Source: Defluviicoccus sp. bin129 (GTDB taxonomy: Bacteria; Pseudomonadota; Alphaproteobacteria; MPNO01). From it: a stretch of 54,399 nucleotides of DNA. Position 1 is the stretch's first letter. The number at the start of each line of letters is the position of its first letter. The stretch spans positions 1 to 54,399 of the forward strand of contig MPNO01000028.1 in the NCBI GenBank assembly GCA_002239065.1, read 5' to 3'. Under the pieces are notes generated by a model. That model saw only the letters and a list, made by a program, of their open reading frames with translations, was not told where the DNA came from and searched no databases. A program made the position numbers and the translations under genes. This document shows positions 24,650 to 32,537 of the stretch, piece by piece.

Positions 24650-25785
24650 CCGGGGGTCGGACCGGCCGAATCCGGATCGGCGCGCTCGCCGCCGCGCTGC
24701 TGCTCGGCGCGGCTCCGGCGGGCGCGACGGATGCGCGCGACTACCGTTCGGAAAAGCACGATTTTCGCCTGGTGCCGGTCGGCGGGCCGCTGGACCAGGC
24801 GTGGGGCATGGATTTTCTTCCCGACGGGCGGATCCTGATCACCGAGAAGGACGGCAATCTCCGCGTCCTCGACCGCGACGGGCGCCCCTCGGCGCCGCTG
24901 CGCGGGCTTCCCCGCATCGAGGCCTACGGCCAGGGCGGGCTGATGGACGTGGCGCTCGACCCCGATTTCGCGCTCAACCGGAGGCTTTATCTGAGCCTCG
25001 CCTGGGACGCCAAGGGCGGCAAGACCACCGCGGTCGCCTCGGCGCGGCTCGCGGGCGGGCGGCTGCGCGGCTTCAGGCTGATCTTCGCCGGCAGGCCGGG
25101 CAGCGGCTCGGGGCGGCACTTCGGATCGCGCCTGCGCTTCGGCCCCGACGGCAAGCTCTACGTCACCATCGGCGATCGCGGCCACCGGGCCAACGCCCAG
25201 GACCTCGGCACCCATGCCGGGGCGATCCTCAGGCTCAACCGCGACGGCAGCGCGCCCGCCGACAACCCCTTCGCCGGCCGGCCGGGCGCCCTGCCCGAAA
25301 TCTGGTCCTACGGGCATCGCAACCCGCAGGGCCTCGCCTTCGACGAGGCGACCGGCCTTCTGTGGTCGCAGGAGCACGGGCCCAAAGGCGGCGACGAGGT
25401 CAACCTCGTCGAGCGCGGGCGGAACTACGGCTGGCCAGTCATCACCCACGGGCGCAACTACATCGGCACCAAGATCACCGACGAGACCGCGCGCCCGGGC
25501 ATGGAGCAGCCCAGGACCTGGTGGGTGCCCTCCATCGCCCCGTCCGGGCTGACCGTCTATCGCGGCGACGCGTTTCCCGGCTGGAAGGGCAATCTGTTCG
25601 TCGGCGCGCTGCGGGCGCAACACCTCGTCCGCCTCGAGCTCGACGGCGACAAGGTCGTCCACGAGGAACGCCTGCTGACCGATTTCGGCAACCGCATCCG
25701 CGACGTGCGCAGCGGGCCGGACGGGTCGATCTACCTGCTGCTCGACGAGAACGACGCTGCCGTCTGGCGGCTGGAGCCGCGCTAG
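24646..25785 (+). CDS. PQQ-dependent sugar dehydrogenase (glucose/sorbosone dehydrogenase family)
   Basis: A periplasmic beta-propeller oxidoreductase of about 379 residues. A signal peptide RIRIGALAAALLLGAAPAGA is followed by WGMDFLPDGRILITEKDGNL, GGLMDVALDPDFALNRRLYL, GSRLRFGPDGKLYVTIGDRG, EIWSYGHRNPQGLAFDE, EHGPKGGDEVNLVERGRNYG and IAPSGLTVYRGDAFPGWKGN, the family's standard blocks. No ATG, GTG or TTG lies in frame between the cupin stop and the signal peptide. The annotated start is a CTG at 24646 that overlaps the cupin stop as CTGA. This is a guess; translational coupling with an unusual start, or a base error, would explain it. Confidence 0.85.
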   Translation: MTGGRTGRIRIGALAAALLLGAAPAGATDARDYRSEKHDFRLVPVGGPLDQAWGMDFLPDGRILITEKDGNLRVLDRDGRPSAPLRGLPRIEAYGQGGLMDVALDPDFALNRRLYLSLAWDAKGGKTTAVASARLAGGRLRGFRLIFAGRPGSGSGRHFGSRLRFGPDGKLYVTIGDRGHRANAQDLGTHAGAILRLNRDGSAPADNPFAGRPGALPEIWSYGHRNPQGLAFDEATGLLWSQEHGPKGGDEVNLVERGRNYGWPVITHGRNYIGTKITDETARPGMEQPRTWWVPSIAPSGLTVYRGDAFPGWKGNLFVGALRAQHLVRLELDGDKVVHEERLLTDFGNRIRDVRSGPDGSIYLLLDENDAAVWRLEPR

Positions 25786-25795
25786 CGGGACGCCC

Positions 25796-25813
25796 CCGCA
25801 CGTCATGGCCGGC
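25796..25813 (+). repeat. Short dispersed intergenic repeat, copy 2
   Basis: CCGCACGTCATGGCCGGC between the sugar dehydrogenase and dioxygenase genes. It shares the ACGTCATGGCCGG core with 13322-13339 and 38415-38432. Confidence 0.55.
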
Positions 25814-25875
25814 TTGCCCGGCGGCGGGTTTGCCGCCATCTTCACACAGCGCCGCGGCGGCTGGAGGAAACGGTC

Positions 25876-26709
25876 ATGGGACACAACACGATCCGGGTGA
25901 CACCGGTGACGCCGAATATCGGCGGGCTGGTCGAGGGGATCGATCTCACGCAACCGCTCGACGCGCCGGTGGTGGAGGATCTGCACGGGGCGCTGATGGA
26001 GCATCAGGTCCTGTTCTTCCGCGATCAGGAGCTGACCCACGAAACACAGAAGGCGCTCGGCGCGCATTTCGGCAAGCTCCACGTCAGCGTCGGCGGCGAC
26101 GGCACCAACTCCAAGCAGCTGCAGGACTATCCCGAGGTGCGGGCGCTCCATTTCGACGAGAACGCGAAATCGGTGTCGGGCAACGAGACCTGGCACACCG
26201 ACCAGTCGTGCATGGAAACCCCGCCGATGGGCACGATCCTCTATATCCACACCGTGCCCCCGGCGGGCGGCGGCGACACCATGTTCGCCAGCATGTATGC
26301 CGCCTACGAGGCGCTGTCGCCGGCCATGAAGCGCTATCTCGAAGGCATGACGGCGCTGCATGACGGCTCGGGCGCGTTCTCCCGCACGGCGACCAACGAG
26401 CTGCCGATCGCCGAGCAGCCGATGATCGCCAAGCACCCGGTGACCGGACGCAAGCTGCTCTACGTCAATCCCGGCTTCACGTCGCAAGTCTGCGGCGTCT
26501 CGAAGGCCGAGAGCGATGCGATCCTCGGCTTCCTCTACCGCCACTGCGAGCACCCCAACTTCCACGTGCGGTTCCGCTGGGAGCCGCATTCGGTGGCGTT
26601 CTGGGACAATCGCTGCACGCACCATTTCGCGATCTGGGACTACCACCCGCACACGCGGTCGGGCTACCGCATCCAGATCAAGGGCGAGCACCGGGTGATC
26701 CCCGGCTGA
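25876..26709 (+). CDS. TauD/TfdA-family Fe(II)/2-oxoglutarate dioxygenase
   Basis: A 277-residue non-haem iron dioxygenase. The facial triad is visible as WHTDQSC (His and Asp, near residue 106) and CTHHFAIWDY (distal His, near 250), with the 2-oxoglutarate-binding Arg in RSGYRIQIKGEH. PPAGGGDTMFASMYAAYEALS between them is typical of the family. It hydroxylates an alkyl-sulfonate-, phenoxyacetate- or taurine-like substrate using 2-oxoglutarate. It begins at an ATG after GGCTGGAGGAAACGGTC. The two convergent SDR genes may handle the product, which is inference only. Confidence 0.92.
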   Translation: MGHNTIRVTPVTPNIGGLVEGIDLTQPLDAPVVEDLHGALMEHQVLFFRDQELTHETQKALGAHFGKLHVSVGGDGTNSKQLQDYPEVRALHFDENAKSVSGNETWHTDQSCMETPPMGTILYIHTVPPAGGGDTMFASMYAAYEALSPAMKRYLEGMTALHDGSGAFSRTATNELPIAEQPMIAKHPVTGRKLLYVNPGFTSQVCGVSKAESDAILGFLYRHCEHPNFHVRFRWEPHSVAFWDNRCTHHFAIWDYHPHTRSGYRIQIKGEHRVIPG

Positions 26710-26715
26710 GGGCGC

Positions 26716-27453
26716 TCACCAGGTGAGCTGGCCGCCGTTCGGGTGGACGATCTGGCCGGTGATGTAGGACGACCGCTCGCCCAGCAGGAAATCGACCACC
26801 GCGGCCACCTCCTCCGGCCGGCCGAGCCGGCCGACGGGGAGATTGTCGGCCAGCCTCCGGCGGGCCTCCTCGTATTCCGCCTCGGTGCGGCCCGAGCGCA
26901 GGATCGGGGTATCGATCGGCCCCGGGCCGAGCGCGTTGACGCGGATCCGGTCGGGCGCGAATTCCTGGGCGATCGACTTGGTGAGCGAATGGATCGCCGC
27001 CTTGGCCGCGCAATAGGCGGCGCCGCCCGGCACCGCCATCACCGCGTAGTCCGACGACATGGTGACGATCGCCCCGCCGGCTCCCTGTTCCCGCATGCGC
27101 CGCAGCACTGCCTGGCAGCACAGGAACGTGCCCTTTACGTGGACGGCGATCATCCGGTCCCAGTCTTTCTCGGCGACGCTCTCCGCGGTGCCCCGGATAT
27201 GGATGCCGGCGGCGAAGAAAGCCGCCTCGATCGGGCCCTCGACCGCCGCGACCATGGCTTCCACCGAGGCGCGGTCCGCCACGTCGACCGCGATCGCCCG
27301 CGCGTCGCCGCCCGCGGCCCGGATCGCCGCGACGGTTTCCGCCAGACCCGCCTCGTCGATATCCGCCGCGTGGACCGTCATGCGCCCGGCGAGCCGGATC
27401 GCCGCCGCCCGGGCGATGCCGCTCGCGGCACCGGTTACGAGTACGTTGCCCAT
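26716..27453 (-). CDS. Short-chain dehydrogenase/reductase
   Basis: A 245-residue SDR. The cofactor motif is LVTGAASGIARAAA near residue 6, followed by ADID (NAD-type acidic residue) and DVADRAS. The catalytic residues are Ser in VTMSSDYAV and Tyr/Lys in AAYCAAKAAIHSL (Y-x3-K). The C-terminal PVGRLGRPEEVAAVVDFLL is typical. It starts five bases after the stop of another SDR and would oxidise or reduce an alcohol/ketone. The pair shares one operon but clearly differs in sequence. Confidence 0.9.
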   Translation of the reverse strand: MGNVLVTGAASGIARAAAIRLAGRMTVHAADIDEAGLAETVAAIRAAGGDARAIAVDVADRASVEAMVAAVEGPIEAAFFAAGIHIRGTAESVAEKDWDRMIAVHVKGTFLCCQAVLRRMREQGAGGAIVTMSSDYAVMAVPGGAAYCAAKAAIHSLTKSIAQEFAPDRIRVNALGPGPIDTPILRSGRTEAEYEEARRRLADNLPVGRLGRPEEVAAVVDFLLGERSSYITGQIVHPNGGQLTW

Positions 27454-27458
27454 CGCCC

Positions 27459-28193
27459 CTAGATCATCAGCCTTCCGCCGTTGATGCGGATGTCCTGGCC
27501 GGTGACGAAGCTCGCATCGTCCTCCATCAGGAACAGCGCGGCTTCCGCCATGTCTTCCGGCGCGCCGATGCGGCCCATCGGGTTGGCCGCCGCGGCGGCG
27601 TCGAGATCGGCCTGGCTCCGGTGGCCGCGCGGCTGCGGCGTGTCGGTGATGCCGGGCGAGATCACGTTGACCCGGATGCCGTCGCGCGCGGTCTCCAGCG
27701 CCATCGCCCGGGCAAGCCCCAGCACCCCGCCCTTGGTCGCCGCGTAATGCGCCCCGCCGGCGGCGCCGTTGCGCGCGATCGAGGACGAAAACATGACGAT
27801 CGCGCCATTGCCGCGGCGGCGCATCCCGGGCAGCACCGCCTGGCTCGCGAGCAGCGTGCCCTTGAGGTTGATGTCGAGATGCCGGTCCCACGCCGCGTCG
27901 TCGAGCTCGAGGAAGGGGACCGGCTTGTAGACCGCGGCGCAGGCGGCGAGGCCCACGATGGTCCCGCCGGACTCTACGGTGCCGGCGACCGCGCCTTCCA
28001 TCGCCGCCTTGTCGCGCACGTCGAGCCGGTGGAACGACAGGCCGGGCCGGTTGAGGCCCGCGAGCGCGCCCTCGTCGACGTCCCAGGCGGAGACCGCGTA
28101 GCCGGCCGCGATCGCGCGGCGGACGATCGCATTGCCGATCCCGCTGCCGCCGCCGGTGACCACGATGGTCTGCTGGCCGGTGTCCGCCGTCAC
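27459..28193 (-). CDS. Short-chain dehydrogenase/reductase
   Basis: A 244-residue SDR with VVTGGGSGIGNAIVRRA for cofactor binding, LDVRDKAAMEG, catalytic Ser in MFSSSIARNG and Tyr/Lys in HYAATKGGVLGL. SPGITDTPQPRGHRSQADLD and NPMGRIGAPEDMAEAALFLM follow. The start is uncertain between GTG at 28193 and TTG at 28196; GGGAGAA lies upstream of both. It is the first of two SDR genes. Substrate unknown. Confidence 0.9.
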   Translation of the reverse strand: MTADTGQQTIVVTGGGSGIGNAIVRRAIAAGYAVSAWDVDEGALAGLNRPGLSFHRLDVRDKAAMEGAVAGTVESGGTIVGLAACAAVYKPVPFLELDDAAWDRHLDINLKGTLLASQAVLPGMRRRGNGAIVMFSSSIARNGAAGGAHYAATKGGVLGLARAMALETARDGIRVNVISPGITDTPQPRGHRSQADLDAAAAANPMGRIGAPEDMAEAALFLMEDDASFVTGQDIRINGGRLMI

Positions 28194-28273
28194 CAAATAC
28201 GTTCTCCCTCGCCGCCGCACCCTACGCGAGCGGCGGCCGACCGGGCAAGCGGGCGGCCGTCGGCATTGAATCC

Positions 28274-28292
28274 GGTGCTACGGAGTAGTACC
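28274..28292. promoter_or_regulatory. Candidate operator of the ParDE-like operon
   Basis: GGTGCTAC-GGAG-TAGTACC is an imperfect inverted repeat 21 bases before the antitoxin ATG. ParD-type antitoxins usually repress their own promoter by binding such repeats. The 119-base gap here separates the divergent SDR operon from parD. Confidence 0.4.
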
Positions 28293-28312
28293 CTGACGGA
28301 AGGGTGTTGCCC

Positions 28313-28588
28313 ATGACAAAGAAGTCCTCGATCTCTCTCACCGACGAACAGCACGCCTTTGCGAGGGCGCTGGTCGACGCCGGGCGCTACCCGAGCCTCA
28401 GCGCCGTCTTGCAGCAAGGCGTCGATCTGCTGCGCCGGCGAATGGATGCCGAAGAGCTGGAAAGCGCGGCGCTGCGCGCATTGCTGTCGCGGCGCCGCGA
28501 GGGCGAGTTCGTCGAAGCGGAGCGGATGGACGAGCGCCTGTCGCGGATGGTCGCCGGCAAGCGCCGCGCGAATGACGTTTCGTCTTGA
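28313..28588 (+). CDS. parD: ParD-like antitoxin
   Basis: A 91-residue protein of the ParD/CC2985 type: SSISLTDEQHAFARALVDAG forms the ribbon-helix-helix part, YPSLSAVLQQGVDLLRRRM the second helix, and the charged tail (EFVEAERMDERLSRM) would wrap the toxin. The ATG has GGAAGGG eight bases ahead. The downstream toxin gene overlaps it by 17 bases, and an inverted repeat upstream may be its operator. Confidence 0.85.
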   Translation: MTKKSSISLTDEQHAFARALVDAGRYPSLSAVLQQGVDLLRRRMDAEELESAALRALLSRRREGEFVEAERMDERLSRMVAGKRRANDVSS

Positions 28589-28919
28589 GTTCTCGGCCGA
28601 GGCCGAACGCGATTTCGGGCTGATTTTCGATCATCTGATGGACAGCTATCTGGCGTTCGGCGAGAGCCCGGAGGAGGCGCTCGACCGCGCCGCGGCGCGG
28701 GTTCTCGAAATACGGGCGGCCGCGGAGCGCATCCTCGCCGCGCCCCATCGCGGGGAAAGCCACGACGACATCCTGCCCGGCCTGCGGCATCTGGCCCTGG
28801 GGCGCGCGATCTACTGGTTCGACGTCGACGAACGCCGCCGGACGGTGCGCGTCCTGGCGGTGTTCTTCGGCGGGCAGGACCACATCCGCCGCATGCTGAT
28901 CCGGCTCCTCGAAGACTGA
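28572..28919 (+). CDS. parE: ParE/RelE-superfamily toxin
   Basis: A 115-residue toxin candidate: MTFRLEFSAEAERDFGLIFD at the N terminus, then RAAAERILAAPHRGESHDDI, LRHLALGRAIYWFDVDERRR and VLAVFFGGQDH, the layout of ParE proteins. ParE toxins typically poison DNA gyrase. It is complete, and overlaps the antitoxin gene by 17 bases, so translation is coupled. This is a normal two-gene addiction module. Confidence 0.87.
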   Translation: MTFRLEFSAEAERDFGLIFDHLMDSYLAFGESPEEALDRAAARVLEIRAAAERILAAPHRGESHDDILPGLRHLALGRAIYWFDVDERRRTVRVLAVFFGGQDHIRRMLIRLLED

Positions 28920-28971
28920 GGACCGCCGTTGTATGGTTGGCGGCGTTCCCGAGACCGACGGAGACCGCCCG

Positions 28972-29583
28972 ATGAGAGGATTTTCCAGCCCCAACTCGCC
29001 CTTTTCTCGCAAGGTTCGCGTGGTGGCGATCGAGACCGGCCAGGCGGATGCGATCGACTGGACGGTGGTCGATCTGGGCGGCCCGGTCCCGGCGCTGGAG
29101 GCGACCAACCCGATGGGGCAGGTCCCGGTGATCGTGACCGGGGACGGCGAGGCGCTCTACGATTCCGCGGTCATCTGCGAATACCTCGATTCGCGGCATG
29201 ACGGACCGAGGCTGTTTCCGGCCGGCGGCGAGGCGCGCTGGGAGGTGCTGCGCCTGCAGGCGCTGGGCGACGGGCTGGGCGCCGCCTCGGCCGCTCTGGC
29301 GGGCGAGCGCCGGCGTCCCGAGGAGCGCCGCTTCCAGCCCTTTGCCGACAACCAGTCCGGCAAGATCGCGCGTGCGCTGGCGCGTCTGGAGCACGACCTC
29401 GCCGCGCTCGAAGGGACGCTCACCGTCGCGCCCATCGCGGCGGCCTGCGCGATCGGCTACATGGAGCTGCGCGACTGCCGGCCCGGCTGGCGCGACCGGC
29501 ATGCGGGGCTCGCCGACTGGTACGACCGCTTCGCCGGGCGGCCGTCGATGCGCGCCACCGCGCCCCCGCCGCAAGCGGGATGA
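28972..29583 (+). CDS. Glutathione S-transferase family protein
   Basis: A 203-residue GST. The thioredoxin-like N-terminal domain starts MRGFSSPNSPFSRKVRVVAI (Ser likely activating glutathione), with ATNPMGQVPVIVTGDGEALY then DSAVICEYLD for the glutathione site. The all-helical C-terminal domain contains GKIARALARLEHDLAALEG and VAPIAAACAIGYMELRD. An in-frame ATG 13 codons upstream exists, but 28972 gives the usual N terminus. Substrate unknown; it lies alone between parE and an ABC importer. Confidence 0.88.
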   Translation: MRGFSSPNSPFSRKVRVVAIETGQADAIDWTVVDLGGPVPALEATNPMGQVPVIVTGDGEALYDSAVICEYLDSRHDGPRLFPAGGEARWEVLRLQALGDGLGAASAALAGERRRPEERRFQPFADNQSGKIARALARLEHDLAALEGTLTVAPIAAACAIGYMELRDCRPGWRDRHAGLADWYDRFAGRPSMRATAPPPQAG

Positions 29584-29664
29584 CGGCGCCGGCGGCGGCT
29601 TGGATCGGGGCGCGCCGTCTGTTGTACTAGGGGTCCGGTTCAGAGGACGATCAGGGAGGCAAGG

Positions 29665-30678
29665 ATGAAATTCGCACCAACGGCGTCGTGTGTCGTGGCG
29701 CTCGCGGTCGCGCTGGCCGCGGCCGGCGAGGCCCGCGCGCAGAAGACGACCAAGGTGAAATACGCCGAGGTCGTGCGCTCGGTGTTCTACCTGCCGAAAT
29801 ACGTCGCCATCGCCAACGGCTATTTCCGCGACCAGGGGATCGAGGTCGACATGACCACCGCCTGGGGCGGCGACAAGGGCACCGCGATGCTGCTGACCGG
29901 CAAGGTGGATGTCGTCCTCCAGGGTCCGGAAACCGCGATCTATGTCGAGAACGGCGCCTCGCCCGAGAAGACCAAGATGTTCACCGCGATCACCGCGACC
30001 GACGGGCTGTTCCTGATGTCCCGCGAGAAGATGACCATGGAGCAGTTCGACTGGTCGATGATCAAGGGCAAGACGGTGATGGGCTGGCGGCCCGGCTCGA
30101 CCCCGGGGCTGTTCCTCGAATACGCGATGAAGAAGCACGGCGTGAGCCCGAACAAGGACATCGACCACGTCACCAACATCGCGATCCCCGCGCGGGTCGG
30201 CGCCTGGTTGGTCAACAAGGCGAGCTTCTCGGTGTTCTTCGAGCCCGATGTCAGCAAGCTGTCGCGCCAGGGGATCGCCTATCCCGTCGCGTCGGTCGGC
30301 AAGGAGGTCGGGCCGGTCGACTACACCGTGTTCATGGCGACCGACAGCTTCATCGAGAAAAACCCCAAAATCGTCCAGGGCTGGGCCAACGCCATCCACA
30401 AGGCGCAGAAATGGATCCAGACCGCCGATGCCGAGACCGCCGCCAAGACCATCTCCAAGTGGTTCCCCAAGGTGGAGCTCGGCGACATCGCCGCCTCGGT
30501 CACGCGCTACCGCAAGTTCGGCATCTGGAAGACCGACCCGACCACCCACCCGCAGGCGATCTCCGCCTTGCAGGACATCCTGGTCGAGGGCGGCGTGCTG
30601 AAGGCCGACAAGCGGGTGGCCTATGAGCGGGTGGTGACCACGAAATTCTCCGAGGCCGCCAAGAAATCGGCCGAGTAG
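29665..30678 (+). CDS. ABC transporter substrate-binding protein, NMT1/SsuA-like
   Basis: A 337-residue secreted binding protein. Signal peptide MKFAPTASCVVALAVALAAA ends near residue 25. YLPKYVAIANGYFRDQGIEV, LLTGKVDVVLQGPETAIYVE and MGWRPGSTPGLFLEYAMKKH match the NMT1/THI5-like fold of aliphatic-sulfonate, nitrate, taurine and aminopyrimidine binders. GGGAGG lies upstream of the ATG. The following genes encode the cognate ATPase and permease. The ligand is unknown; linkage to a TauD-like gene 3 kb away makes a sulfonate possible, not shown. Confidence 0.9.
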   Translation: MKFAPTASCVVALAVALAAAGEARAQKTTKVKYAEVVRSVFYLPKYVAIANGYFRDQGIEVDMTTAWGGDKGTAMLLTGKVDVVLQGPETAIYVENGASPEKTKMFTAITATDGLFLMSREKMTMEQFDWSMIKGKTVMGWRPGSTPGLFLEYAMKKHGVSPNKDIDHVTNIAIPARVGAWLVNKASFSVFFEPDVSKLSRQGIAYPVASVGKEVGPVDYTVFMATDSFIEKNPKIVQGWANAIHKAQKWIQTADAETAAKTISKWFPKVELGDIAASVTRYRKFGIWKTDPTTHPQAISALQDILVEGGVLKADKRVAYERVVTTKFSEAAKKSAE

Positions 30679-30694
30679 AGGGCGGCGCCGCTCC

Positions 30695-31495
30695 ATGACG
30701 GCGGCGGGCGAGGCGGCCCCCAAGGTCGAGCTGCGCGACATCCACCTCCGCTACTTCACCCTGGAGGGCGAGACGGAGGCGGTGCGCGGGCTGTCGCTCG
30801 ACATCCGGCCGGGCGAGTTCGTCGGAATCGTCGGCCAGAGCGGCTGCGGCAAGTCGACGCTGCTCTCGCTGATCGCCGGCATCCTCGAGCCCACCGCCGG
30901 CGCGGTGCTGGTGGACGGCAGGCCGGTTCGCGGGCCCTCGCCGGTCTGCGGCTACATGCTGCAGCAGGACTATCTGTTCGAGTGGCGCTCGATCCTGGAG
31001 AACGTCCTGATCGGGCCGGAGATCCAGGGTCTCGACATGAACCGGGCGCGCGGCCGCGCGCTCGAGCTGCTGCGCCGCTACGGCCTCGGCGAGTTCACCG
31101 AGCACTACCCGCACCAGCTCTCGGGCGGGATGCGCCAGCGCGCCGCGCTCGCCCGCACGCTGTGCACCGAGCCCGAGATCCTGCTGCTTGACGAGCCGTT
31201 CTCGGCGCTCGACTTCCAGACCCGGCTCGCGCTCGCCGACGAGGTGGGCGAGATCCTGCGCCGCGAGGGCAAGACGGTGATCCTGGTCACCCACGACATC
31301 TCGGAAGCCGTCAGCATGGCCGACCGGGTGGTGGTGATGAGCAAGCGGCCGGGCTTCGTCAAGGCGGAGCACGAGATCCGCTTCGCCGATGCCGGCGCCG
31401 GCCGGCCGAGTCCGTTCGAGGCGCGCAACCGGCCCGAGTTCCGCGACTACTTCAACCAGATCTGGGGAGAGCTCGAGATCCATGTCGGCGGCTGA
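30695..31495 (+). CDS. ABC transporter ATP-binding protein (SsuB/TauB type)
   Basis: A 266-residue ATPase. Walker A is IVGQSGCGKSTLLSLIAGIL, the Q-loop region MLQQDYLFEWRSI, the signature HQLSGGMRQRAALARTLC, Walker B EILLLDEPFSALDFQT and the switch histidine in ILVTHDISEAVSMADRVVVM. It powers the importer encoded around it. The stop overlaps the permease start by 14 bases. Confidence 0.95.
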   Translation: MTAAGEAAPKVELRDIHLRYFTLEGETEAVRGLSLDIRPGEFVGIVGQSGCGKSTLLSLIAGILEPTAGAVLVDGRPVRGPSPVCGYMLQQDYLFEWRSILENVLIGPEIQGLDMNRARGRALELLRRYGLGEFTEHYPHQLSGGMRQRAALARTLCTEPEILLLDEPFSALDFQTRLALADEVGEILRREGKTVILVTHDISEAVSMADRVVVMSKRPGFVKAEHEIRFADAGAGRPSPFEARNRPEFRDYFNQIWGELEIHVGG

Positions 31496-32330
31496 CCGCA
31501 ATGCACGGCCGGAAGCGACCGGGCAGGCCGGCGCCCCGAGCGACATGTACGCGGCCTTCCTGCGCCGGGTGCGCATCCGGCGGCGGCTGATCCTCGCCTG
31601 CCAGGCCCTGGCGCTGCTCGGCTTCGTCCTGGTCTGGGAGATCGCCCCCCGGGCGCATTGGGTGAACCCCATGCTGACCAGCTACCCCTCGGCGATCTGG
31701 CCCGCCTTCGTCGAGATGGTGGGGGCCGAGGACAACAACATCCTGTTCCACACCTGGATCACCCTGGTCGAGACCGTGGTCGGCTTCGCCATCTCCATGG
31801 CGCTCGGCGTGGCGGTCGCGATGGCGCTCTGGTGGTGGGAGTTCCTCTACCGCGTGGTCGACCCGTTCATGGTGGTGGCCAACGCGCTGCCCAAGATCGC
31901 GCTGGTGCCGATCTTCTATATCTGGCTCGGCGACGAGGCCTCGATCTACGCCATGGCGGTCGCGATCGCGCTCTTCATCACCATCCTGATGGTCTATTCG
32001 GGGTTCCGCGAAACCGACCCCAACAAGATCAAGCTGATCCGCACCTTCGGCGCCAGCAAGGCGCAGATCCTGCGCAAGGTGGTGCTGCCGGGCAACGTCC
32101 CGGTGATGATCGCCGCGCTCAAGATCAATGTCGGGCTCGCGCTGGTGGGCGTCATCGTCGGCGAGTTCCAGGCGGCCAAGGCGGGGCTCGGCCATTTGAT
32201 CATCTACGGCAGCCAGATCTTCGCGATGAACCTGGTGATGACCGCGATCACCATCCTCGCGGTGATCTCGACGGTGATGTACCTGATCATCCTCTATGTC
32301 GAGAACCGGGTGATGCAGCACCGGCAATAG
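31482..32330 (+). CDS. ABC transporter permease (SsuC-like)
   Basis: A 282-residue inner-membrane protein with about six helices (LILACQALALLGFVLVWEIA, ITLVETVVGFAISMALGVAV, ASIYAMAVAIALFITILMVY, NLVMTAITILAVISTVMYLI among them). The EAA-type coupling loop reads KLIRTFGASKAQILRKVVLP. N-terminal 35 residues are cytoplasmic. It forms the channel of the NMT1/SsuA-type importer with the preceding two genes. Confidence 0.93.
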   Translation: MSAADRNARPEATGQAGAPSDMYAAFLRRVRIRRRLILACQALALLGFVLVWEIAPRAHWVNPMLTSYPSAIWPAFVEMVGAEDNNILFHTWITLVETVVGFAISMALGVAVAMALWWWEFLYRVVDPFMVVANALPKIALVPIFYIWLGDEASIYAMAVAIALFITILMVYSGFRETDPNKIKLIRTFGASKAQILRKVVLPGNVPVMIAALKINVGLALVGVIVGEFQAAKAGLGHLIIYGSQIFAMNLVMTAITILAVISTVMYLIILYVENRVMQHRQ

Positions 32331-32385
32331 CCGGCTTCATGCCCGTGTGCAACGCGGCGCGTTGCCGTCATGCCTCCGATTTCGC

Positions 32386-32462
32386 TGGTCGGAGTGAGTG
32401 GATTCGAACCACCGGCCCCTGCCTCCCGAAGACAGTGCTCTACCAGGCTGAGCTACACTCCG
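32386..32462 (-). tRNA. tRNA-Pro(CGG)
   Basis: The minus strand folds as a full cloverleaf. The 7-bp acceptor stem is CGGAGTG/CACTCCG and the D arm GCTC-AGCCTGGTA-GAGC. The anticodon stem CTGTC/GGCAG has loop TTCGGGA, giving anticodon CGG. The T loop is TTCGAAT. Discriminator A and CCA are encoded. It lies between the SsuC-like permease and ispB. Confidence 0.93.
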
Positions 32463-32537
32463 ATTTCCAGCGCAGGGCCGTTATAGACCCTGCCGATTCG
32501 GCCGGCAAGGACCGCTTCGCGGACCGCTTCGCGGCGC

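Noticed and set aside
24616..26691. 691-residue minus-strand frame across cupin, sugar dehydrogenase and dioxygenase genes
   Set aside because: It spans three recognisable plus-strand genes and has no recognisable domain.
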